DNA of 25,510 nucleotides from assembly GCA_021300055.1 (NCBI GenBank), contig JAJTHU010000178.1, positions 1-25,510 of the forward strand, given 5' to 3'. This document shows positions 6,993 to 14,350 of this stretch, in pieces (the first letter of the stretch is position 1; each line of letters opens with the position of its first letter). A program made the translations under genes and the position numbers. The notes under the pieces were generated by a model that saw only the letters and a program-made list of their open reading frames with translations, ran no database searches and was not told the origin of the DNA. Source of the DNA: Nitrosomonadaceae bacterium. Lineage in GTDB: Bacteria > Pseudomonadota > Gammaproteobacteria > Burkholderiales > Usitatibacteraceae.

Positions 6993-8285
6993 TTACTTGC
7001 TGGGTGAATGGTTTTGTTGCTGCGCAGCAGCATTTGGCGGGCTGACCTGTGCCCCGCCCTTCACTTTGTCGGTTGGGTGCCAGCCCAGCACCACCGCCAT
7101 CACGGCGAACCCGACAGCGTACGCGACAGCCACGTGCCAACCGTGGCGAATCCACAGCCAGACCGAGCGCGCTTCTGGAAAATTGTTGGTCAGCGCCACG
7201 CCCGCGGATGAACCAAACCAAAGCATCGAGCCGCCAAACCCGACCGCGTAGGCAAGGAAGCCCCAGTCGTAGCCACCCTGCTTGAGGGCGAGCTCGGTCA
7301 GCGGGATGTTGTCGAATACCGCCGACACGAAGCCAAGCCCCAAAGCAGTTAACGTGGCTGCGGCGGGTAACTGCTCCACCGGCATCATCGAAGCGGTCAG
7401 CACCAAGGACAGCAAAAAGATGCTGCCGCGCAGCGCGCCAGGCATTAATGTCCAATCGGGTTTACGGATGGGGACGCAAACCAAAATTGCCGCCCACACT
7501 GCAATGCCAATAAACGGGATGTGGTCCGTTAGGTGCGCGTAGTGCAAATTGGTGACGATGTTCACGATCACTGCGGTCGCTAGGATAAAAAACACCACTC
7601 CCATCCGCGTCCAATCGACGGCGACATGGCGTTTGCCTTGCTTGTAGATCGGCGAATACTTCTGTTGCTGTAGCGCTGCCGGAATGCCGCAAACCACCAA
7701 TGCCACGCCCGCTGCAACGTAAGCGGACAGCACATCGACGGGCCGCACGCCGTCAATCCACATCATGGTCGTCGTGGTATCGCCCACGACGCTCCCTGAA
7801 CCACCGGCGTTCGAGGCCGCAACGATCGCAGCCAGATAACCGACATGCACCTTACCGCGAAACACCGCGTGCGCCATCGTGCCGCCGATGAGTGCTGCGG
7901 CGATGTTGTCGAGAAAGCTCGACAACACAAACACCATCACCAACAACACAAAGCCGCCCTTCCAGTCATCTGGCAGCACGCGCGGCAAAACGTCGGGGAC
8001 GTGGCTGTCTTCAAAGTGCTTCGAGAGCAGCGAGAAGCCCAAGAGCAGCGCGAACAAATTGGCGAGCATCACCCACTCGTGGCCGAGGTGCCCGGCAAAG
8101 CCTGCGACGCCAACACCGGTCTTAAATCCGGTGATCGCGATCTTGTAGACCAGCGTCACCGCCAGCCCGGTGAGCGCGACTTGCAACGTGTATTTGTGGA
8201 ACAGCGCGATGCCGAGCAGCGTCAGCGCAAACAGAATGAAGTCGAGCGGAATGCTGCCGACAAAAACCAGATTTGGGGTGTACAT
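6993..8285 (-). CDS. ArsB/NhaD (ion transporter) superfamily permease, probable Na+/H+ antiporter or carboxylate carrier
   Basis: 430 aa and strongly hydrophobic, about 11-12 membrane segments. The two inverted halves each carry the superfamily motif: SSFLDNIAAALIGG (122-135) and SAVFDNIPLTELAL (321-334). Each is followed by a small-residue loop: NAGGSGSVVGDTTTTMMW (159-176), close to the NhaD signature, and GGSMLWFGSSAGVAL (351-365). Known members exchange Na+ for H+ (NhaD) or move citrate, arsenite or other anions. It follows lutC by 58 bases on the same strand with no terminator seen, so it may be the last gene of the lut operon and could serve lactate uptake or the sodium balance of the neighbouring Na+-driven TRAP transporter. 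The ATG lacks a clear ribosome-binding site. The family is clear, the ion is not. Confidence 0.8.
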   Translation of the reverse strand: MYTPNLVFVGSIPLDFILFALTLLGIALFHKYTLQVALTGLAVTLVYKIAITGFKTGVGVAGFAGHLGHEWVMLANLFALLLGFSLLSKHFEDSHVPDVLPRVLPDDWKGGFVLLVMVFVLSSFLDNIAAALIGGTMAHAVFRGKVHVGYLAAIVAASNAGGSGSVVGDTTTTMMWIDGVRPVDVLSAYVAAGVALVVCGIPAALQQQKYSPIYKQGKRHVAVDWTRMGVVFFILATAVIVNIVTNLHYAHLTDHIPFIGIAVWAAILVCVPIRKPDWTLMPGALRGSIFLLSLVLTASMMPVEQLPAAATLTALGLGFVSAVFDNIPLTELALKQGGYDWGFLAYAVGFGGSMLWFGSSAGVALTNNFPEARSVWLWIRHGWHVAVAYAVGFAVMAVVLGWHPTDKVKGGAQVSPPNAAAQQQNHSPSK

Positions 8286-8343
8286 CGCGAGGAGTTTAGG
8301 ATTGGCTGCTTACAGCTTGCTTTCAATCACAGGCATCAGCAAC

Positions 8344-8994
8344 TTACGGAACCAGCAACACATGCACCCGATATGGTCCATGTGCACCAATCACGATGGT
8401 CTGCTCAATGTCCGCAGTGCGTGAAGGGCCGGACACAAAGAATGTTGCGCGAGGTAACTCTCCACGTTCTTTCCGCAACAACGCAAACGCATCTTCCACA
8501 CACGTCACGATGCGCGAACGGCTCACCACACAAATGTGGGTCTCCGGCAGCAGCGCATGGAGCTTCGGTGTCGTCGGCGAAGAGAGCAACAACAGCGTGC
8601 CGGTTTCGCCGATGGCACAAAAGCAATCCGTCACGCCGACCAAATCATCTTTGTTGGCGAGACGGTCTTCAAACTGAATCCCCGCTCCTTGCCAATCCAG
8701 TCCGGCGAGTGCGCTCCAGCCGACCGCACGCTGCGGCAAGGCGTTTTGCGCAAGGTACTGCGCCGCTGCTTTGGGCACATCTTGCCCTGATGCGAGTTGC
8801 TCGACGCTGGTCTTTACCCGCGCGCACTCCGCAACAAAGCGCTCAACGGGATCACCCTGTGCGATTGAAGGAAGCGGGCCGCGCGTGTGTTTGGCAATGT
8901 GCTCGCGCGCGGCCGCACGTTCGGCGTCCGTAGTCGTTCCTTCTCGACCACTCTGTGATCGGATGCGCCGTAGGATGTTTTCGCGCGCGCTCAC
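8344..8994 (-). CDS. lutC: LUD-domain protein LutC, lactate utilization
   Basis: A GTG start at 8994 gives 216 aa beginning MSARENILRRIR; it overlaps the lutB stop by four bases (GTGA). The open frame runs further upstream, but that part lies inside lutB and reads as nonsense, so the GTG is preferred. FEDRLANKDDLVGVTDCFCAIGETGTLLLLSS, seen as separate motifs VGVTDCFCAIGETGTL and later GPSRTADIE, is the LUD-domain core; the last, with HGPYRVHVLLV, closes the family pattern. LutC works with LutA and LutB in oxidation of L-lactate to pyruvate in the cytosol. The length matches YvbY/YkgG proteins. It is third in a lutA-lutB-lutC operon. Confidence 0.92.
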   Translation of the reverse strand: MSARENILRRIRSQSGREGTTTDAERAAAREHIAKHTRGPLPSIAQGDPVERFVAECARVKTSVEQLASGQDVPKAAAQYLAQNALPQRAVGWSALAGLDWQGAGIQFEDRLANKDDLVGVTDCFCAIGETGTLLLLSSPTTPKLHALLPETHICVVSRSRIVTCVEDAFALLRKERGELPRATFFVSGPSRTADIEQTIVIGAHGPYRVHVLLVP

Positions 8995-10412
8995 AAAAGT
9001 CGCCCTCCGCCGGAACGGCGTGCAGCATAGAGCTCGCGGAATGTTTTGCCCGTGGGGGCTGGCATATCGCGGCCATCCGTCCAACCGTCAAGCCCCGGCA
9101 ACCATGTAATGCGGCGCTTCGCGCCACCCAACAACGCTGCAACGCGCGCGGCAACGCGCGTGGACCACGCGTATAGGGTGGGCCTAGTCGCGAATGCACT
9201 CCAAACCGCAATCCCCGCGCGCTCAGACCACGGGCGCAGTTGCTGCGTGAACTGTCGCTCGCGCCATTTGCGCATCAGGTCCGGTAGCGGAATCTTGACT
9301 GGGCACACCACTTGGCACTCGCCGCAGAACGTTGCAGCATTCGGCAAGTCGCCCGCGTTTTCGATGCCCACATAAGTTGGCGTCAGCACGGAGCCCATCG
9401 GGCCGGGGTACACCCACCCGTACGCGTGCCCACCGACGTTCTGATACACCGGGCAGTGATTCATGCACGCGCCGCAGCGAATACAGCGCAACATCTCCTG
9501 CATATCGCTGCCCACCAGCTTGGTGCGCCCCGCATCGATCAACACAATGTGCATTTGCTCCGGGCCGTCGAGATCGCCCTCGCCCTTCACGCCGGTCGTG
9601 AGCGTCAGATAGTTGGAGACGGTTTGCCCGATCGCAGAACGCGGCAGGAGTCGAATCAAGGTCGCAAAATCTTCTAGCGTCGGGATGACTTTCTCGATGC
9701 CCGTGACCACCACGTGGATGCGCGGGATGGTTGTGACCATATCGGCGTTGCCTTCGTTTGTTACCGTCAGCGTTGTACCTGTTTCGGCAATCACGAAGTT
9801 CGCACCCGAGATGCCCATGTCTGCCGACAAAAACTTCTCGCGTAACACTTCGCGCGCCTCGAGCGTCATCGACGGAATGTCGGTGAGCCGTGGTTTGTGA
9901 TGTGCGGCAACGAACAGGTCTGCAACCTGCTCTTTGGTCTTGTGTACCGCTGGCGCGACGATGTGCGAAGGCGGCTCTTTAGCCAATTGCAGGATGTACT
10001 CACCAAGGTCGGTTTCGACGACCTCGACGCCCGCGGCGTCTAGCGCGTCGTTGAGCGAAATCTCTTCGCTCACCATCGACTTCGACTTGGTCGCAATCTT
10101 GACGGCGTTGTCGCGCGCGATGCGCACAATGATGTCATTCGCCTCAGCCGCAGACTCTGCCCAATGCACAATCGCTCCGCGCCGGGTTGCGTTGGCTTCG
10201 AACTCGAGCAGGTAAGCATCGAGATTTGCAATGGTGAGATCACGCAGTGCCGCAGCGTGCGTGCGCATCGGTTGCCAAACATCGATCTCCGCAACGGCGG
10301 CAGCGCGCCCATCGACAAACTTACCCTTGGCTTTTTTCATCGCCCCTTGCAACACCGCGTCGTTGAGCTTCCCCGATGCCGTGGCTTTGAAATGCATGGA
10401 GCGGACTTCCAT
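8991..10412 (-). CDS. lutB: LutB, iron-sulfur subunit of lactate utilization complex
   Basis: 473 aa, normal length. Residues 60-300 form the LUD domain, with MVSEEISLNDALDAAG (113-128) and GISGANFVIAETGTTL (200-215). Two iron-sulfur motifs follow: C310-x2-C313-x2-C316-x3-C320-P, and C363-x2-C366-x3-C370-P, the pattern found in LutB/YkgF. A basic, partly hydrophobic C-terminal region (390-473) ends the protein. It passes electrons from L-lactate, together with LutA and LutC. The ATG start shares one base with the lutA stop (TAATG), and the gene overlaps lutC by four bases, so the three are translationally coupled. Confidence 0.95.
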   Translation of the reverse strand: MEVRSMHFKATASGKLNDAVLQGAMKKAKGKFVDGRAAAVAEIDVWQPMRTHAAALRDLTIANLDAYLLEFEANATRRGAIVHWAESAAEANDIIVRIARDNAVKIATKSKSMVSEEISLNDALDAAGVEVVETDLGEYILQLAKEPPSHIVAPAVHKTKEQVADLFVAAHHKPRLTDIPSMTLEAREVLREKFLSADMGISGANFVIAETGTTLTVTNEGNADMVTTIPRIHVVVTGIEKVIPTLEDFATLIRLLPRSAIGQTVSNYLTLTTGVKGEGDLDGPEQMHIVLIDAGRTKLVGSDMQEMLRCIRCGACMNHCPVYQNVGGHAYGWVYPGPMGSVLTPTYVGIENAGDLPNAATFCGECQVVCPVKIPLPDLMRKWRERQFTQQLRPWSERAGIAVWSAFATRPTLYAWSTRVAARVAALLGGAKRRITWLPGLDGWTDGRDMPAPTGKTFRELYAARRSGGGRLL

Positions 10413-11146
10413 TACTTCACCATCCCTGCGAGCACTTCTGCGTAGTGTGCGACCTTGGTAGTTTCGTCACCCGTGCGACGTAGCCGACCTTCAATGTTGA
10501 GCAGACATCCGAGATCGCCGCCCACCAACATGGGGGCACCACTTAAGCGGATGTTGGCGCATTTGTTCTCGGCCATGCGCGTGGAAATTTCACCGAGCTT
10601 GACTGAGAACGTGCCGCCAAAGCCGCAGCATTTTTCGCAGTCGATCATCTCGTTGATGCTCGCCCCGGCGTCCATCAACAGCACGCGCGGTTGCGCCTTG
10701 ATGTTCAGTTCGCGCAAGCCTGAACAGCTGTCGTGATAGGTCAACGTACCAATGGATCGTTCGTCGGCTAGCTTCGTGTAATCCACACGCAGCACAGCGA
10801 GCAAAAAATCAGAGAGCTCGTACCACTTCTCAGCGAGTGCGCGGAACTCTTCCTCCTCGGGCTCGCCCTTGAAGAGGTCTTCGACCGCGTGGACTTTCAT
10901 CTGGCCAGAGCAAGAACCCGAAGGCGCGACAACGTAATCGCAATCGCGGAATTCGGCGAGCACCTTGCGCGCCAACGTCTTAGAGACTTCGCGTGCGCCA
11001 GAGTTGTAACCCGGTTGGCCGCAGCAAGTTTGCGTGGCCGGCACGACGACTTCGCAACCGGCATCTTCCAGCAGTTTCAGTGCAGCAAAGCCGATGTTGG
11101 GTCGAACGAGGTCGACGAGGCAGGTGACGAACAGACCGACTTTCAC
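10412..11146 (-). CDS. lutA: LutA, CCG-domain lactate utilization protein
   Basis: 244 aa with two CCG (DUF224) domains. The first is TQTCCGQPGYNSGA (CCG at 41-43), with FVTCLVDLVRP (6-16) in front; the second is CEKCCGFGGTF (CCG at 173-175), with YHDSCSGLRELNI (137-149). These cysteines bind a 4Fe-4S type cluster in heterodisulfide reductase-like subunits. In LutABC it is part of the L-lactate oxidizing complex. The start is a GTG at 11146, fixed by the conserved N-terminus MKVGLFVTCLVDL, with no clear ribosome-binding site. Only 61 bases separate it from the upstream PBP gene, so the lut promoter is either in that short gap or farther upstream. Confidence 0.94.
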   Translation of the reverse strand: MKVGLFVTCLVDLVRPNIGFAALKLLEDAGCEVVVPATQTCCGQPGYNSGAREVSKTLARKVLAEFRDCDYVVAPSGSCSGQMKVHAVEDLFKGEPEEEEFRALAEKWYELSDFLLAVLRVDYTKLADERSIGTLTYHDSCSGLRELNIKAQPRVLLMDAGASINEMIDCEKCCGFGGTFSVKLGEISTRMAENKCANIRLSGAPMLVGGDLGCLLNIEGRLRRTGDETTKVAHYAEVLAGMVK

Positions 11147-11207
11147 GGGCGCGCAGAAAATGTCATTTGCGCGATGTTAGCCCAAGCGGGCCGTCTCGTA
11201 CGCGGTG

Positions 11208-12275
11208 TTAACCCGGTCCCGAGGTCCGCGCGTCCACCGATGGCGTGGAGAGTGCGCCTGCTGCCGCGCCAGATTTGAACAGCGGCCGCGCGTCTGCTGC
11301 GACGCCGAGAGCCACTTTGCCGGACTCAATCCAACGCTTGATGCGGTTGGCGTCACCGATACGTGTCAGACGACCCCAAGAGTCCATCAGCACGATCACC
11401 ACCGGGCTATTGTTGATGAACGCGTGCATCACCAAACACTTGCCGGCTTCATTGATGAAGCCCGTTTTCGACAGACCGATGTTCCAATTGCCACTCTTCA
11501 CCAGCGCATTCGTGTTGTTGAAGCCCATTGGGTGGCGTGCGTTGGGCAGGGTCACAAACAGCTCAGGGGCGGTCGAGAATTCGCGGATTTCAGGATAACG
11601 TGATGCCTCGGTCACCAAGATGGCGAGGTCTTGTGGGCTGGCGACGTTACCGGGTGCGAGGCCTGTCGGATCGACGAATCTGGTCGCTTGCAAGCCGAGC
11701 AACTTAGCCTTTGTGTTCATGGCCTCCAGAGCGGCCTCGAGCCCGCCGGGATAGGTGCGACCGAGTGCATGTGCCGCACGGTTGTCCGATGCCATGAGCG
11801 CCAGGCGCATGAGGTCCTCGCGACGGAACGCGGTGCCTACCGGCAAGCGCGAACGCGTGTTCTTGAGGGTGTCGATGTCGGCCGCGTCGATGGTGATCGG
11901 CTCGTCCATGTTCTGCTTGGCTTCGAGAACGACCATCGCCGTCATGAGCTTGGTGATTGACGCGATCGGCACAGGTGCATCCGCATTCTTGGAATACAGG
12001 GCCCGACCCGTTGCTGGATCAAACACCATCGCGGCGTGCGAGAGCAGATTGGGCATGCCATCGCGGGTGAAGTCGGCAACGCCACGCGCTGGGTTACTCT
12101 GCTTTGGCTTGGCAGCACGCGCGTTATTGGCCGGAACTGCTTTTTTGTTGGCCGGGGTGGCTTTCTTGCCTTCGTTTGACTGCGCAGAGGCTGCCAAAGG
12201 CGTGAATGGCCCAAGCGCAAAGGTGAGCGCCGAGATCAAAACAATTGCCAGCGAATTTGATTTCCAGCGTGTCAT
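11208..12275 (-). CDS. pbpG: D-alanyl-D-alanine endopeptidase (PBP7/8 type, peptidase S11)
   Basis: 355 aa from the chosen ATG at 12275. The signal peptide MTRWKSNSLAIVLISALTFA ends near AASAQ (28-32). The open frame extends 27 codons upstream, but that would bury the signal peptide, so the shorter start is used. The catalytic motifs of a serine penicillin-binding protein are all present: S106-x-x-K109 (SITK), S163-D164-N165, and K270-T271-G272. It is periplasmic and trims peptidoglycan cross-links (D,D-endopeptidase) or terminal D-Ala. Residues 36-68 form a Lys/Ala/Pro/Asn-rich linker before the catalytic domain, and the C-terminal domain of DacA-type carboxypeptidases is lacking, favouring PbpG. 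Confidence is high for the S11 family and moderate for the symbol. Confidence 0.88.
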   Translation of the reverse strand: MTRWKSNSLAIVLISALTFALGPFTPLAASAQSNEGKKATPANKKAVPANNARAAKPKQSNPARGVADFTRDGMPNLLSHAAMVFDPATGRALYSKNADAPVPIASITKLMTAMVVLEAKQNMDEPITIDAADIDTLKNTRSRLPVGTAFRREDLMRLALMASDNRAAHALGRTYPGGLEAALEAMNTKAKLLGLQATRFVDPTGLAPGNVASPQDLAILVTEASRYPEIREFSTAPELFVTLPNARHPMGFNNTNALVKSGNWNIGLSKTGFINEAGKCLVMHAFINNSPVVIVLMDSWGRLTRIGDANRIKRWIESGKVALGVAADARPLFKSGAAAGALSTPSVDARTSGPG

Positions 12276-12526
12276 GTCGGAATTCTGCGTTGGTTGCCTG
12301 TGGAGCGGCGGGCGCGTAAACGCCACAAATGCTCCGCAATTCAAGTACATGGCCACAACTGGTGCGGCGGAAGACCGCGTACGTTAACAAAACCGTCGTA
12401 AACGCGCAATACTTAAGATGTTGCTTTAAGTTGACAACGCAAGGGCTTCATAAACCGATGACAAGCGGATCATCATCGTCTGGCAACGACGACAACAGGT
12501 ATCTTCTGTCCTTCTGAGTACACCCC

Positions 12527-13336
12527 ATGAATTTCCTCGTCCAGCAGCAACCCGCCTTTGTCGCGACCGCCGACGCCTCCGCGACTGCGTTCGACCCCTC
12601 GCGCCCCACAGCGGTCTTCATTCACGGCGCGGGCAACGACCACAGCGTCTGGCGGGCCGTCATGCCAAATATCGCGGCGCAAAGCTGGAATACCCTCGCA
12701 CCCGATTTGCCTGGCCACGGGGCAACTTTCGCGGCCGCCAAAGCCAGCATTGCCGGTTATGCGGACTGGATCATCAATCTGCTCGATAACGGCGCGATTA
12801 CTCGCGCGGCGCTCATTGGGCACAGCATGGGCAGCCTAATCGCGCTTGAGTGTGCGCGTCGCCATGCTGATCGAGTATCGCAGTTAGTGCTCGTTGGCAC
12901 GGCCGTGCCCATGCCCGTCAGCGACAAAGTGCTGCAAGCCGCACAGTCAGCGCCCGAGCAAGCGTATGACATGATCGCGCGCGCTAGCTTCTTTGCAGAG
13001 CGGCATGCCGACGGATCCTGGCCGCCGCCGACGCCGGTCATGCAGGAAACTCGCGCGCTGCTTTCGCGCAACCGCCAAGGTGCGTTGGCTGCCGACCTCG
13101 CTGCGTGTGCCGCCTTTGAATGCGCCCCAGACGCCCTTGGGCACGTCACGGTGCCCACCACCGTGGTCATCGCACGGGAAGACCGCATGACTGCGCCCGA
13201 AGGCGGTAACGCGGTTGCCGAGGCAATCCCGGGTGCGCGTGCCGTTTGGCTGGAGCGGGTCGGGCACATGATGATTTGCGAAGCGCCAGCGGCAGTGGCT
13301 GCCGCCGTCACAAGCGCCATCATTCCGAGCAGCTGA
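12527..13336 (+). CDS. Alpha/beta hydrolase
   Basis: 269 aa, single-domain alpha/beta hydrolase. The oxyanion-hole motif HG is at 33-34 (VFIHGAGNDHSVW), DLPGHG at 60-65, nucleophile Ser100 in GHSMG, probable acid Asp219 in AREDRMTAPE, and His247 in RVGHMM. A cap with many Ala and Pro residues covers about 125-195. The substrate cannot be read from the sequence; such proteins hydrolyse esters, lactones or C-C bonds in the cytosol. No signal peptide is present. It is transcribed divergently from pbpG across a 170-base (251 bases to the chosen pbpG start) gap and ends at a shared hairpin with the convergent outer-membrane gene. The ribosome-binding site is poor. Confidence 0.88.
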   Translation: MNFLVQQQPAFVATADASATAFDPSRPTAVFIHGAGNDHSVWRAVMPNIAAQSWNTLAPDLPGHGATFAAAKASIAGYADWIINLLDNGAITRAALIGHSMGSLIALECARRHADRVSQLVLVGTAVPMPVSDKVLQAAQSAPEQAYDMIARASFFAERHADGSWPPPTPVMQETRALLSRNRQGALAADLAACAAFECAPDALGHVTVPTTVVIAREDRMTAPEGGNAVAEAIPGARAVWLERVGHMMICEAPAAVAAAVTSAIIPSS

Positions 13337-13393
13337 GCGCGGCCAAGGCCGGTAACAGCAGCGGCCGTGCGCCAATTAGAAACCCTAGAAACG

Positions 13394-13431
13394 ACGGGGG
13401 TTTCCAAGCCAAAAAGCCTTAAAACCCCCGT
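13394..13431. terminator. Probable bidirectional terminator between convergent genes
   Basis: Perfect 10-bp arms ACGGGGGTTT (13394-13403) and AAACCCCCGT (13422-13431) with an 18-base loop lie between the hydrolase (plus) and the outer-membrane barrel (minus). The A/T-rich inner part gives T-rich flanks on both strands, though without a long clean T run. A second small hairpin, GCCGCGGC (13448-13455) with GCCTCGGC (13461-13468) around TTTTT, lies closer to the barrel gene. Confidence 0.6.
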
Positions 13432-13487
13432 GGTTATTGTACTTTGTGCCGCGGCTTTTTGCCTCGGCTGTATTTCAAAGGCGGCGT

Positions 13488-14123
13488 TCAGAAGCGCAGC
13501 ATCAAGCCTACCGATGCCGCATCCACCTTCGTGTTGTCGAGGCGCTTCCACTCGAGCGTGCCTTCGACGTTAGGCGCAAAGGCATAACGAAGCCCGACGC
13601 CGTAGATCGCCTCGGATTTCTTCTCATTGGTCGACACCGTGGTGTTGTTCACGCGTACGCTCGCGGTACGGTCCGTGCGCGAGGCACCAATGCGACCGGA
13701 GAGGGACAGCTTGTCCATCAACGGCACACTTGAAACCACCGAAAGGTGTGTCGACTTCGCTTGCGCATTGCCAGAAACATTGAACAACGCAAGTGTACAT
13801 ACCGTTGCGGGAGCGCACGGGACCGCGCCAATACCAGAGACCTTCGCCTTGCCGAAATCCGCGTAGCCCAGTTCGACGGCAATGCCTTTGTTAAGTTGTG
13901 CGCCGATGGCAAAGCCGGATTGCGTATCCTTGTGGTCAAAGCTGCCGCCTAGGATGCCAACGTCACGTGACTCCGTCTTGTACTTGCTTTGGCCGACATC
14001 TGCGGCAACGTACCAGCGTGTTTCTTGCGCGGCCGCACCTGTCGATGCTGCCAAGGCGACCAAGCCAGCCGCAAGCGCGATGCGCGTGCGAGGTTGTGGT
14101 TGATTAGAAAAAAACTTCTTCAT
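13488..14123 (-). CDS. Small outer-membrane beta-barrel protein (OmpA/OmpX-like)
   Basis: 211 aa. A signal peptide (hydrophobic 15-27, cleavage near GAAAQ 29-33) is followed by alternating polar/hydrophobic strands: RWYVAADVGQSKYK, SGFAIGAQLNKGIAVELGYADFG, THLSVVSSVP, LSLSGRIGASR, AIYGVGLRYAF, NVEGTLEWKRL. It ends SVGLMLRF with the C-terminal aromatic residue recognised by the BAM machinery. This is the 8-stranded outer-membrane barrel architecture. Two cysteines, Cys103 and Cys108 (PCAPATVC), sit in a likely surface loop and could form a disulfide. GGAGA lies 7 bases before the ATG. The function is unknown beyond membrane barrel; expression is probably from the promoter upstream with a perfect TATAAT. 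Confidence 0.85.
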   Translation of the reverse strand: MKKFFSNQPQPRTRIALAAGLVALAASTGAAAQETRWYVAADVGQSKYKTESRDVGILGGSFDHKDTQSGFAIGAQLNKGIAVELGYADFGKAKVSGIGAVPCAPATVCTLALFNVSGNAQAKSTHLSVVSSVPLMDKLSLSGRIGASRTDRTASVRVNNTTVSTNEKKSEAIYGVGLRYAFAPNVEGTLEWKRLDNTKVDAASVGLMLRF

Positions 14124-14170
14124 CGATTTATCTCCAAATCAGAAAGAGAGCGCCTAGAATGCGGAGACGG

Positions 14171-14197
14171 ATTATACAGGCCGCATTTCCGGTTGAA
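14171..14197 (-). promoter_or_regulatory. Promoter candidate of the outer-membrane barrel gene
   Basis: On the minus strand a perfect -10 box TATAAT (14171-14176) has a candidate -35 TTCAAC (14192-14197) at 15-bp spacing, which is short and only a partial match. Transcription would start near 14164, leaving a leader of about 40 bases with GGAGA before the ATG at 14123. Confidence 0.45.
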
Positions 14198-14304
14198 TTT
14201 GTGGTCAAGGCGCCATAAGATCCGCTCTACCGGACGCGCGCGCCGCGCCACACGCAAAAGAGACGAATTGCGGATTTGGGGGCGCGAGTGTCGGCGATGT
14301 GCGT

Positions 14305-14350
14305 GCTAGCCAATGGTGCTAGCCCATATTGCTAGACGACGGCGCTAGCC
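14305..14350. repeat. 13-bp phased GCTAG repeat over the ABC gene stop codon
   Basis: GCTAG occurs at 14305, 14318, 14331 and 14344, exactly 13 bp apart each time. Copies 1, 2 and 4 read GCTAGCC; copy 3 reads GCTAGAC. The intervening six bases differ. The third copy contains the TAG stop of the ABC transporter gene and the fourth lies inside the coding end. CTAG is generally rare in proteobacterial genomes, so four in 46 bases is notable. Confidence 0.75.

Noticed and set aside
7845..8933. Plus-strand open frame of 362 codons opposite lutC and the ArsB/NhaD-type permease
   Set aside because: Its product is Arg/His/Gln-rich without domain signature, and the opposite strand has two clear families. 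It is a GC-rich shadow.
8995..9084. Longer lutC start giving 246 residues
   Set aside because: The additional residues lie within lutB and lack family similarity; the GTG at 8994 with four-base overlap is the standard arrangement.
12276..12356. 27-codon N-terminal extension of the PbpG-type gene
   Set aside because: It would place the signal peptide internally; the ATG at 12275 starts a standard signal sequence.
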